Shown in pieces: positions 43,131 to 54,439 of a stretch of DNA of 64,000 nucleotides. How positions within the stretch are numbered: position 1 is the first letter of the stretch; each line of letters starts with the position of its first letter. Below the pieces are notes generated by a model. The model was given only the letters and a program-made list of their open reading frames with translations, was not told the origin of the DNA and ran no database searches. This DNA comes from Amycolatopsis sp. cg9 (lineage in GTDB: Bacteria; Actinomycetota; Actinomycetes; Mycobacteriales; Pseudonocardiaceae): contig NZ_CP166850.1 in assembly GCF_041346945.1 (NCBI RefSeq), forward strand, positions 2,852,001 through 2,916,000. The letters are read 5' to 3'. Made by a program: the position numbers and the translations under genes.

Positions 43131-44119
43131 TCGGTGAGGTGGCCCGCCGGTCCGGGGTGAGTTCGCGGATGCTGCGGCACTACGACTCCCTCGGGCTGGT
43201 GCGGCCGACCGGGCGCACGGTCGGCGGCTACCGCGAGTACTCCGAAGCGGACATCCGCCGGATCTTCCACGTGGAAGGCCTGCGCTCGCTGGGGCTGTCG
43301 CTGCGGCAGGTCGGCCGCGCGCTCGCGGATCCCGCCTTCACACCGTCCACTTTGGTCGGTGACCTGGTCCGGCGGACGGAAGAACGGCTGAAGCGGGAAC
43401 AGGAGCTCCTCGACCGCCTCCGGGCGATCGACGCTTCGGCGCCGTTCGGCTGGGAGGGCGTCCTGCGCGTCGTCGAACTCCTGCACGGCCTGGATTCGCC
43501 CAGTCCCGCGAGCCGGCAGCAGGCCGTCCTGGCGCCGGCCGACGACGTGCCGCTGCCCGCCGAGCTGCTGGCCAAGGCCGTCCTCGCCGAACGCGACCCG
43601 TACGTCGCCGGCGCCCTGCGGTGGGCGCTCGCCCGGACGGGCGGCGACGGCTTGGCGGGGGTGGCGGCCGGGATCCGGTCGGCCGACGCCGACGTCCGGC
43701 GCCGCGCGGTGCTGGCGGTCGCTTCGCTGCCCGGGGACGACGCGACCGCGGTGCTCGCCGGCGCGCTCGACGACCCGGACGCCGAGGTGCGTGGGCGCGC
43801 GGCGCTGGCCGCGGGGCGGCGGGGCGTGACGGCCGCCGTGCCGGTGCTCGTCGGCATGGTGGCCGAGGGCACGAACGACGTCGAGGCGTCCGAGGTGCTC
43901 GGCACGCTGTCCCTCGACCCCGGGGCCGGCGAACGGATCCTGGACGCGCTCGCCGGCGAACTCACCGCGGACACCGCCGTGCGGATCCGCCTGGCGCAGG
44001 CCCTCGCCGAGTTGCCGGGCACCGGTCCGCGGGACCTCCTGCGGCGGCTGGCCGGCGACGAAGACCCGACGGTCGCGCTCGTCGCCTCGGCCCTCTTCGA
44101 CGCGCGGTCCGCTGACTGA
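43124..44119 (+). CDS. MerR-family regulator with C-terminal HEAT repeats
   Basis: 331 aa. N-terminal MerR HTH (LIGEVARRSGVSSRMLRHYD...LVRPTGRTVGGYREY) and dimer helix to about 110, then some 200 residues of HEAT-like repeats (PYVAGALRWALART, DADVRRRAVLAVASLPG, DAEVRGRAALAAGRRG). The HEAT part replaces the usual small effector domain. GTG start inside the upstream gene. Effector and targets unknown. Confidence 0.8.
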   Translation: MLIGEVARRSGVSSRMLRHYDSLGLVRPTGRTVGGYREYSEADIRRIFHVEGLRSLGLSLRQVGRALADPAFTPSTLVGDLVRRTEERLKREQELLDRLRAIDASAPFGWEGVLRVVELLHGLDSPSPASRQQAVLAPADDVPLPAELLAKAVLAERDPYVAGALRWALARTGGDGLAGVAAGIRSADADVRRRAVLAVASLPGDDATAVLAGALDDPDAEVRGRAALAAGRRGVTAAVPVLVGMVAEGTNDVEASEVLGTLSLDPGAGERILDALAGELTADTAVRIRLAQALAELPGTGPRDLLRRLAGDEDPTVALVASALFDARSAD

Positions 44120-44211
44120 CCCGCGTCAGCGCGGTGGCCACGCCGTGTCAGCGCCCCCGGCGATCGTCGTTCCCACACCGAAGAGAACACGAGCGCCAGG
44201 AGACCACCGCC

Positions 44212-44877
44212 ATGACCACGTTCCCCACCCCCGCCCCGATCTCCGCCATCCTGACCGTGCCCGCGGCGCGCGTCCGGTTCGTCGCCGCCGACCGGGCCGA
44301 CACCACGGTCGAGGTCCGCCCCGCGGACGCGGCCAAGTCCCGCGACGCGAAGGCGGCGGAGCAGACCACCGTCGAGTACGGCGACGGCGTCCTGCGGATC
44401 GCGGCCCCGGCGAAGAACCAGTACTTCGGCCCGTCCGGAGCGATCGACGTGACGGTCGGCCTGCCCGCCGGGTCGCGGGTCGAGCTGACGGCCGCCGACG
44501 TCGAGTTCCTGGCCGTCGGGCGCCTGGGCGACGTGGTCGTCGAGACCGAGAACGGCTCGATCGACGTCGACGAAGCCGCGTCCGCCCGGCTCGTCACCCG
44601 CGCCGGCGACGTCTCGGTCGGCCGCCTGAGCGGCGACGCGGAGATCCGCACGAGCAAGGGCGACATCCGGGTCGTCGAAGCCGCGCGCGGCGCGGTGGTG
44701 CTGCGCACCGAGGCCGGCGACGTCGAGATCGCGGCCGCCGCCGGGGTGTCGGCCGCCCTGGACGCGGGCACCTCCCACGGCCGGATCCACAACTCGCTGA
44801 GGAACGGCGACGGTGCGGCCGAGCTGACGATCCACGCGACCACCGCCGTCGGCGACATCACCGCGCGCAGCCTGTGA
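44212..44877 (+). CDS. DUF4097-family beta-helix-like protein
   Basis: 221 aa of short repeated beta strands (VETENGSIDVDEA, TRAGDVSVGRLSGD, TSKGDIRVVEA, TEAGDVEIAAAAG) typical of DUF4097 putative adhesins. No signal peptide, so cytoplasmic. ATG with GGAG about 10 nt upstream. In actinomycetes it commonly follows a regulator gene, as here. Function not established. Confidence 0.75.
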   Translation: MTTFPTPAPISAILTVPAARVRFVAADRADTTVEVRPADAAKSRDAKAAEQTTVEYGDGVLRIAAPAKNQYFGPSGAIDVTVGLPAGSRVELTAADVEFLAVGRLGDVVVETENGSIDVDEAASARLVTRAGDVSVGRLSGDAEIRTSKGDIRVVEAARGAVVLRTEAGDVEIAAAAGVSAALDAGTSHGRIHNSLRNGDGAAELTIHATTAVGDITARSL

Positions 44878-44887
44878 GGACCGCCCC

Positions 44888-44928
44888 GCCCGCCTGATCG
44901 CGCCCGGCCGGTCGTGGATCAGGCGGGC
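44888..44928 (+). terminator. Terminator after the DUF4097 gene
   Basis: A 12-bp perfect stem (GCCCGCCTGATC and complement) around a 17-nt loop, 10 nt after the stop. Confidence 0.65.
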
Positions 44929-44946
44929 GGCCGGCTGCTTTGCGTA

Positions 44947-44962
44947 ACTGGACTAGACCAGT
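44947..44962. promoter_or_regulatory. DasR-like (dre) operator upstream of chitinase genes
   Basis: ACTGGACTAGACCAGT differs by one base from the DasR consensus ACTGGTCTAGACCAGT. DasR is the GlcNAc-responsive repressor of chitin genes in streptomycetes. The site is 170 nt before the chitinase start. Confidence 0.7.
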
Positions 44963-45024
44963 CCGGTACCTCCGCCGGGGCTGGTCCACCGCCGCTCGGC
45001 ACGGTGAGTAGTTGTTCTTCCATA

Positions 45025-45040
45025 ATTGGTCTGGACCACG
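45025..45040. promoter_or_regulatory. Second DasR-like (dre) operator
   Basis: ATTGGTCTGGACCACG keeps the core TGGTCT-GACCA of the DasR site. It is 78 nt from the first site and 92 nt before the start, where a promoter would lie. Confidence 0.65.
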
Positions 45041-45131
45041 TACCGTCTTCGCAAAACGGCGCAAAACACCGGCCTGGTCCCCGCCGTCGGTGTTGGTGTC
45101 CGCCGTCCCGCACCTGGTTCAAGGGAGAGCG

Positions 45132-46759
<1,628 letters not shown>

Positions 46760-46763
<4 letters not shown>

Positions 46764-48112
46764 AACGCCGGTGGTTGCCCGCACTCGGGCTGGCGGCCGC
46801 GGCCGCCACGATCGGCGCGATGTTCGTGATCGCGCCGGCGAACGCGGCGGGCGGCGTGTCCGCGACCTTCACCAAGGGCTCCGACTGGGGCACCGGGTAC
46901 GAAGGCAAGTACACGATCGCCAACGGCTCGGGTTCGACGCTGCCGAGCTGGACCGTCGAATTCGACCTGCCGAGCGGCGCGAAGATCTCGTCGCTCTGGG
47001 ACGGCAGCTACACCGCGTCCGGCCAGCACGTCACGGTGAAGAACTCGTGGAACGGCAACGTCGGCAACGGCGCCAGCGCGAGCTTCGGCTTCAACGTGAC
47101 GTACTCCGGTGCGTACGCCGCCCCGGCGAACTGCAAGCTGAACGGCGGTTCGTGCGCCGCCGGGGGCACACCCCCCACCACGACCACACCGCCGCCTACG
47201 ACGACGCCCCCGCCAACGACCACCCCGCCGCCGGGGACCGGTGGCAAGGGCGCGCCGTACCTGTACCTGGGCTGGGGCAACCCGCCGAACCCGCAGACGG
47301 TGATGAACGCGACCGGGATCAAGTGGTTCACCATGGCGTTCATCAACGCCTCCGGTGGCTGCAACCCGGCGTGGGACAGCAGCCGCCCGCTTTCGGGCAG
47401 CGCGGACGCCAACGCCATCGCGCAGATCAAGGCGGCGGGCGGCCAGGTCGTCCCGTCGTTCGGCGGCTGGAGCGGTAACAAGCTCGGCCCGAACTGCTCG
47501 ACGTCCGCCGCGCTGGCGGGCGCCTACCAGCAGGTGATCAACGCCTACGGGCTGAAGGCGATCGACATCGACATCGAGAACTCCGACGAGTTCGAGAACG
47601 AGGCCGTGCAGGACCGCATCCTGGGCGCGCTGAAGATCGTCAAGCAGAACAACCCGGGGATCCAGACGATCCTGACCTTCGGCACGTCGACGACCGGCCC
47701 CAACTACTACGGGAACCGGCTCATCGACCAGTCGAAGGCTCTGGGCGCGAACGTGGACGTGTACACGATCATGCCGTTCGACTTCGGCGGCGGCGCGAAC
47801 ATGTACAACAGCACGGTGAGCGCGGCGAACGGCCTGCGCGACAAGCTGAAGTCGACGTTCGGGTGGAACGACGCCACGGCGTACGCCCACCTCGGCATCT
47901 CGGGCATGAACGGCCTGTCCGACCAGCAGGAGCTGACCGACCTGCCGACCTGGACCCAGATCACCAACTGGGCCAAGTCGAACCAGATCGCGCGCCTGGC
48001 GTTCTGGTCGGTCAACCGCGACCGCGGCTGCCCGGGCGGCGGCGTCCAGGCGGCGTGCAGCGGGATCGCCCAGAACGACTGGGATTTCACGAAAGTGACG
48101 GCGGGCTTCTGA
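46760..48112 (+). CDS. Second secreted family 18 chitinase with CBM2 module
   Basis: 450 aa. Signal peptide to about 30, a CBM2 module 31-132 almost identical to that of the upstream chitinase, a Thr/Pro linker, and a different GH18 subfamily barrel. The catalytic signature is KAIDIDIEN, with acid Glu273 and Lys instead of the first Asp of DxxDxDxE. Its GTG start shares bases with the upstream stop, so the two enzymes are co-translated. They probably combine endo and processive or exo action on chitin. Confidence 0.9.
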
Positions 48113-48127
48113 CGTCGTCGTGAAAAG

Positions 48128-48166
48128 AGGCCTCCTCGCCGGCTCCCCGGGCCGGCGAGGAGGCCT
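48128..48166 (+). terminator. Terminator after the chitinase operon
   Basis: A perfect 16-bp stem (AGGCCTCCTCGCCGGC and complement), a 7-nt loop and a TTTCT tail, between converging genes. Confidence 0.85.
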
Positions 48167-48169
48167 TTC

Positions 48170-48373
48170 TCAGTGGCCGACGAAGAAGTGCCAGCCGACC
48201 CACCACCAGGCCAGCACGAACGCGATCCGCGCACTGCGCCGCCGCATCACCACGGCCAGGACGCTCGTCAGCTTCGGCACCCGCTTCGGCCACGCGTGGC
48301 TCGCCACGCCCAGGCCGAGCGCGGCGAGCACGATCAGCCCGAACCCCAGCTCGGTGACCATCCGGGTGTTCAC
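48170..48373 (-). CDS. 67-aa two-TM membrane protein (DUF6186-like)
   Basis: One helix at GFGLIVLAALGLGVASHAW and a second at ARIAFVLAWWWVGWHFFVGH, with a basic loop. The GTG start overlaps the upstream stop (GTGA). Small actinobacterial membrane proteins with this WWWxGWHFF end are common and uncharacterised. Confidence 0.65.
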   Translation of the reverse strand: MNTRMVTELGFGLIVLAALGLGVASHAWPKRVPKLTSVLAVVMRRRSARIAFVLAWWWVGWHFFVGH

Positions 48374-48939
48374 GACCGCCTCGCCGCGGCCGCCGCGCGC
48401 AGCATGGCCAGGCCCGCCGCCAGCCAGCCCGTGATCGCCAGCGCCTGGACCCAGCGGCTGGTCAGCAGCGGGTCGACCAGGTCGCTCATCGTCGGGTGGG
48501 TCTCCGACAGCCCGCCCGCGGCCTGCTCGTAGACGAAGGACAGCAGCTCCCACGCGCACCAGCTCAACGCGACCGCCGACCACACCCACGCCCGGCGCGG
48601 CACCGGGCGATCGGCCGGCAGCGACGGGTCGCGCCACTCCTCGAACAGCGCCACCAATCCGATCGCCGAGATGGCGACCGCCACCGGGACGCTGTCGCGG
48701 CCGAACGCCAGCACCAGCAGCCCGGCGGCGACCACGGCGAACCCCGGCACCCGGAACGGCTCCCCGAGGACCGCGGTCTCCGCGCGCGGCCGTTCGGTGA
48801 TCAAGAGGACCAGTGTGACCGCCAGGAAGATCAGCGCGTCCGCGGGCGCGCCGCGGATCCAGTGCGCGATCGCCGCGAGCGTGAGCGCGACGACCGGCAG
48901 GTCGACGGTGAGCGGGTGACTGCGGAAGCCGAGAGCCAT
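48370..48939 (-). CDS. Integral membrane protein of unknown function
   Basis: 189 aa with about five TM helices (VDLPVVALTLAAIAHWI, ALIFLAVTLVLLI, GFAVVAAGLLVLAFG, VAVAISAIGLVALF, AWVWSAVALSWCAWELL). GGAG lies 8 nt before the ATG at 48939. Coupled to the small membrane gene; perhaps one complex. No family recognised. Confidence 0.65.
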   Translation of the reverse strand: MALGFRSHPLTVDLPVVALTLAAIAHWIRGAPADALIFLAVTLVLLITERPRAETAVLGEPFRVPGFAVVAAGLLVLAFGRDSVPVAVAISAIGLVALFEEWRDPSLPADRPVPRRAWVWSAVALSWCAWELLSFVYEQAAGGLSETHPTMSDLVDPLLTSRWVQALAITGWLAAGLAMLRAAAAARRS

Positions 48940-49003
48940 GGCGTAGCTCCTTCGCGACACAGTTTCTGTCGAAAACGTCGCGCCACGCCCGGCGATTCCA
49001 GGT

Positions 49004-50344
<1,341 letters not shown>

Positions 50345-50392
50345 TCACGATTCCGGCTTTGGTGTTCGGTTTTTCCGGACAACAATGGCGGC

Positions 50393-51304
50393 ATGCTGAA
50401 CCCGTGGCGCCTGCGGCTGCTGAGCAGGCTCGACACCCTGGGCACGGTCCGCGCGGTGGCGCAGGACGCCAACCTGAGCGCGTCCAGCGTGTCGCAGCAG
50501 CTCGCGGTGCTCGAAGCGGAAACCCGCACCCAGCTGCTGGAACGCACCGGCCGCCGGGTCCGGCTGACGCCCGCCGGGCTGGTGCTGGCCCGCCGCGCCC
50601 GGGCGATCCTCGACCACATGGACACCGTCGAGGCGGAGCTGCGCAGCCTCGGCGGCGAACCGGCCGGCCTGGTCCGGCTCGGCGCGTTCCAGAGCGCGAT
50701 CCACACCCTCGCCGTCCCGGCGGTGACCCGGCTGGCGCACCCGCACCTCGAGGTCCAGCTGCTGGAGCTGGAGCCGCACGAGAGCATCCCGGCCCTGCGC
50801 GGCGGCGACGCCGACGTCATCATCACCACGACCGACTTCGTCGAGCAGCCGCTGGGCCCGGACCTCGACATCGTCCCGCTGGCGACGGACCCGATCGTGC
50901 TGGTCACCCCGCCGGAAGCACCCCGCGGCCCGGCGGTCCTGTCGGCCTACGCGGACGCGCCGTGGGCGCTGGACGTACCGCAGTCGTACATGGCGAACCT
51001 GACCCTGCGCCTGTGCCGCGAGTCGGGCTTCGAGCCGCGGGTGGTGTGCCGCTTCAGCAACTACCTGATGACGCTGCAGCACGTGGAGGCCGGCCTGTCG
51101 ATCGCGCTGCTCCCGGGCCTGGCGGTCGACCGCCGCTACCGGGTGGCGACGCGCGAGCTGTCGACCCCGGTGACCCGCACGATCACGGCGGTCGTACGCC
51201 GGGGCACCCCGCTGCGCGCGGGGGTCAACGTGGTCCTCGACGCCCTGCGGCAACCACCGGACCTGCCGGGACTGGCCGCCTGGGCCGGCGGGGGCGCAGA
51301 CTGA
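50393..51304 (+). CDS. LysR-family regulator divergent from the decarboxylase
   Basis: 303 aa. N-terminal HTH (LDTLGTVRAVAQDANLSASSVSQQLAVLEAE) and a periplasmic-binding-like effector domain (LVRLGAFQSAIHTLAVPAV). The 87-nt gap to the decarboxylase holds both promoters. By position it should control that gene, like DgdR. hypF starts 4 nt after its stop, so the two may share a transcript. Confidence 0.85.
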   Translation: MLNPWRLRLLSRLDTLGTVRAVAQDANLSASSVSQQLAVLEAETRTQLLERTGRRVRLTPAGLVLARRARAILDHMDTVEAELRSLGGEPAGLVRLGAFQSAIHTLAVPAVTRLAHPHLEVQLLELEPHESIPALRGGDADVIITTTDFVEQPLGPDLDIVPLATDPIVLVTPPEAPRGPAVLSAYADAPWALDVPQSYMANLTLRLCRESGFEPRVVCRFSNYLMTLQHVEAGLSIALLPGLAVDRRYRVATRELSTPVTRTITAVVRRGTPLRAGVNVVLDALRQPPDLPGLAAWAGGGAD

Positions 51305-51308
51305 CCGG

Positions 51309-53459
51309 GTGCGCGTGGCGATCAGCGTCGCCGGGGTGGTGCAGGGCGTGGGGTTCCGGCCGTTCGCCCACCGGCTCGCGCTGCGGTTCGGGGTGGCCGG
51401 GTTCGTCGGGAACGACGGGCGCGGTGTCTTCGCCGAGGCCGAAGGTCCGCCGTCCGATGTCGCGGCCTTCGTCGCTGCCTTGACGGCCGAAGCGCCGCCG
51501 CTCGCGGTGGTCGATCGGGTCGAGACCCGCGAGATTCCCGCGACCGGTGGGGCCGGGTTCGTCATCGTCGCCAGTCCGGCCGGTGGGGGCGCCGACACGC
51601 TCGTCTCGGCCGACTCCGCCACCTGCGGCGACTGCCTGCGGGAGCTGCGCGACCCCGCGGACCGGCGGTTCCGGTACCCCTTCGTCAACTGCACGAACTG
51701 CGGGCCGCGGTTCACCATCGTCAAGGGGGTGCCCTACGACCGGCCGCTGACCACCATGGCCGCGTTCGCGATGTGCGCCGATTGCGAGCTCGAGTACGAG
51801 GACCCGGCCGACCGGCGGTTCCACGCCCAGCCCGTCTGCTGCCCGGCTTGTGGGCCCGCCCTGCGATTCGAGCCCGGCGGCGGGGACCCGATCGCGGCGG
51901 CCGTCGAGGCCCTGGGCGCCGGGGAGGTGGTCGCGATCAAGGGCCTCGGCGGGTACCACCTCGCCGTCGGCGCGCGGCACGAGGAAGCCGCCCGGCGGTT
52001 GCGGCGGCGCAAGCACCGCGAGGACAAGCCCTTCGCCGTCATGGTCGCCCATCTGGACCAAGCCAGGGAACTGGCCGAAGTGGACGCGGCGGCCGAAGAA
52101 GCGCTCGCCGGTCGGCGACGGCCCATCGTGCTGCTGCCGAAGAGGGCCGAACTCGCCGAGGCCGTCGCGCCGGGGAACCGGCGGATCGGGCTCATGCTGC
52201 CCTACACCCCGCTGCACCACCTGCTGCTGGAACGCACCGGGCCGATCGTGCTGACCAGCGCCAACGTCTCCGACGAGCCCATCGTGCACCGCGACGAAGA
52301 CCTGGACCGGCTGACCGGCATCGCCGATGCCTTCCTCGGCCACGACCGGCCGATCCACGTCCGGACCGACGACTCCGTCATCCGGATCACCCGCGGTGGA
52401 CCCCAGGTCCAGCGGCGTTCACGCGGCTACGCGCCCGAGCCGGTCCGGCTCGAAACGAAGAAGCACCTCCTCGGCTGCGGCGCCGAACTCAAGAACACCT
52501 TCTGCCTCGCCAAGGGCCGCCACGCCTTCCTCTCGCACCACATCGGCGACCTGGAGAACTACGAAACGCTCAAGTCCTTCACCGAAGGCATCGAGCACTT
52601 CAAGCGCCTCTTCGCCATCGACCCGGTGCTCGTCGCCCACGACCTGCACCCCGAGTACCTGTCGACCAAGTACGCCATCGACCAGGACGTCGAGCTGCTC
52701 GGCGTGCAGCACCACCACGCCCACATCGCCGCCTGCCTGGCCGACAACGGCGAGGACGGCCCGGTGCTCGGCGTCGCCTTCGACGGCACCGGCTTCGGCC
52801 CGGACGGCACCATCTGGGGCGGCGAGTTCCTCCTCGCCGATCTCACGAGCTACGAACGCCTCACCCACCTCCGGCCGGTCGCCATGCCAGGCGGTGCCGC
52901 GGCGATCAAGCAGCCCTGGCGGATGGCGGCGTCCTATGTGGACGAGCTCGGCCTGCCCGCCCGCGAAGACGTCGTCAAGCTCAAGCGCAGCGGGATCAAC
53001 TCACCCCTGACGTCCAGTGCCGGCCGCCTGTTCGACGCCGCCGCCGCACTGCTCGGCGTCCGGGACACCATCACCTACGAAGGCCAGGCCGCCATCGAGC
53101 TGGAGCAGCTGGCCGACCCGGCCGAGCAGGCCGCCTACCCCGCGCGGGTCGACGACGTGGTCCACGGCGAGGACCTCATCGCCGCGCTCCTGGACGACGC
53201 CGGCACGAAGGCGGCGAAGGCCGCGAGGTTCCACAACGGGGTCGCCGACGCGATCGCGCGGACCTGCGACCGCTTCCGCGAGCGCAGCACCACGGTCGCG
53301 CTCTCCGGTGGCGTCTTCCAGAACGTCCTGCTCCTCGACCGGACCGTGGAAACCCTGGAACGAACCGGTTTCCGGGTCCTGACCCACCGGGACGTCCCGG
53401 CCAACGACGGCGGGATCAGCTTCGGGCAGGTCGCCGTAGCCAGTCGTACCAGTCGGTGA
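51309..53459 (+). CDS. hypF: HypF carbamoyltransferase for [NiFe] hydrogenase
   Basis: 716 aa. Acylphosphatase domain at the start (VVQGVGFRPFAHRLALRFGV), two zinc-finger pairs (CGDC, CTNC and CADC, CPAC), a YrdC-like domain (KGLGGYHLAV, ANVSDEP) and a Kae1-like domain with QHHHAHIAACLADN. HypF transfers the carbamoyl group toward HypE for the iron cyanide ligands. Its 3' end overlaps the converging hypB by 44 nt. GTG start. Confidence 0.95.
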   Translation: MRVAISVAGVVQGVGFRPFAHRLALRFGVAGFVGNDGRGVFAEAEGPPSDVAAFVAALTAEAPPLAVVDRVETREIPATGGAGFVIVASPAGGGADTLVSADSATCGDCLRELRDPADRRFRYPFVNCTNCGPRFTIVKGVPYDRPLTTMAAFAMCADCELEYEDPADRRFHAQPVCCPACGPALRFEPGGGDPIAAAVEALGAGEVVAIKGLGGYHLAVGARHEEAARRLRRRKHREDKPFAVMVAHLDQARELAEVDAAAEEALAGRRRPIVLLPKRAELAEAVAPGNRRIGLMLPYTPLHHLLLERTGPIVLTSANVSDEPIVHRDEDLDRLTGIADAFLGHDRPIHVRTDDSVIRITRGGPQVQRRSRGYAPEPVRLETKKHLLGCGAELKNTFCLAKGRHAFLSHHIGDLENYETLKSFTEGIEHFKRLFAIDPVLVAHDLHPEYLSTKYAIDQDVELLGVQHHHAHIAACLADNGEDGPVLGVAFDGTGFGPDGTIWGGEFLLADLTSYERLTHLRPVAMPGGAAAIKQPWRMAASYVDELGLPAREDVVKLKRSGINSPLTSSAGRLFDAAAALLGVRDTITYEGQAAIELEQLADPAEQAAYPARVDDVVHGEDLIAALLDDAGTKAAKAARFHNGVADAIARTCDRFRERSTTVALSGGVFQNVLLLDRTVETLERTGFRVLTHRDVPANDGGISFGQVAVASRTSR

Positions 53460-54111
53460 GGCCGTCGCCGCGGGTGGCGCTGATCTGCAGCAACGCCGCC
53501 GACGGGTTGACCCTCCGGACGTCCCGCTCGAACTCGGCGACGTCGAAGTCGACGTACGGCAGCAGGTCGATCTTGTTCAGCAGCACCAGATCCGTCGCGG
53601 CGAACATGTGCGGGTACTTGACCGGCTTCCCGGGGCCTTCGGTCACCGACAGGATCACGACGCGCGCCGCCTCGCCGAGGTCGAACAGCGCCGGGCAGAC
53701 CAGGTTGCCGACGTTCTCGATGAACAACGTCGAGCCCGCCGCCGGGGCCAGCGAGTGCAGCGCCCGGTGCAGCATCGACGCGTCCAGGTGGCAGCCGGCA
53801 CCGGTGTTGATCTGCACCACCGGCGCGCCGGTCGCCTTGATGCGCTCCGCGTCGAGCAACGTCTCCTGGTCGCCCTCGATCACCGCGCACGGCGTGTCCA
53901 TGACCCGGATCGTCCGCTCCAGCAACGTCGTCTTGCCCGCGCCGGGCGAACTCATCAGGTTGATCGCGAAGACATCGGAAGATCGCAGGTGCGCGCGGTT
54001 GTGCGCCGCGAGTTCGTCGTTCTTCGCCAGGATGTCCTGTTCCATGACCACGGTGTGGGCGTGGTCGGTGATCCGGACTTCCGAGTCCGAGCAACCGCAG
54101 GTGTCACACAT
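53416..54111 (-). CDS. hypB: HypB nickel-loading GTPase
   Basis: 231 aa. N-terminal MCDTCGC metal site, P-loop SSPGAGKTTLL, INTGAGCHLD metal/GTPase switch region and NKIDLL for guanine. It inserts nickel with HypA. No long His-rich stretch, so little nickel storage. The start overlaps hypA by 8 nt. Last gene of the hydrogenase operon. Confidence 0.95.
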   Translation of the reverse strand: MCDTCGCSDSEVRITDHAHTVVMEQDILAKNDELAAHNRAHLRSSDVFAINLMSSPGAGKTTLLERTIRVMDTPCAVIEGDQETLLDAERIKATGAPVVQINTGAGCHLDASMLHRALHSLAPAAGSTLFIENVGNLVCPALFDLGEAARVVILSVTEGPGKPVKYPHMFAATDLVLLNKIDLLPYVDFDVAEFERDVRRVNPSAALLQISATRGDGLTDWYDWLRRPARS

Positions 54112-54439
54112 GACTGACCTCCACCGACGTGATCCGCAGTTCCCGTCCCGCCAGCACCGCCGCGTTCGCGCTGCCGCAGGGGCACAGCACGATGAAGTCG
54201 TCGAGGCCGAACTCCGCGCCGCAGTCGTGGCAGCGCGCCTGGCCCGGCGGCTCGGCGATGTCCAGGCGGGCGCCCTCCAAGGACGTCCCCGCGCAGAGGA
54301 CGTCGAAGCAGAACCGGACGCTGTCCGGCACCACGCCCGACAGCTGCCCGATCTCCAGCCGCACGCTCGTCACCGTCGCGTCGCCCAGCTTGGCGACGAT
54401 CGCGTCGACGACCGACTGCGTGATCGCCATCTCGTGCAC
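54104..54439 (-). CDS. hypA: HypA nickel-binding maturation protein
   Basis: 111 aa, the usual length. The N-terminal His-Glu after the initiator binds nickel (VHEMAITQSVVDAI), and zinc cysteines lie at ARCHDCG and LCPCG. The GTG start shares a base with the hypE stop (TAGTG). Works with HypB. Confidence 0.93.
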   Translation of the reverse strand: MHEMAITQSVVDAIVAKLGDATVTSVRLEIGQLSGVVPDSVRFCFDVLCAGTSLEGARLDIAEPPGQARCHDCGAEFGLDDFIVLCPCGSANAAVLAGRELRITSVEVSHV

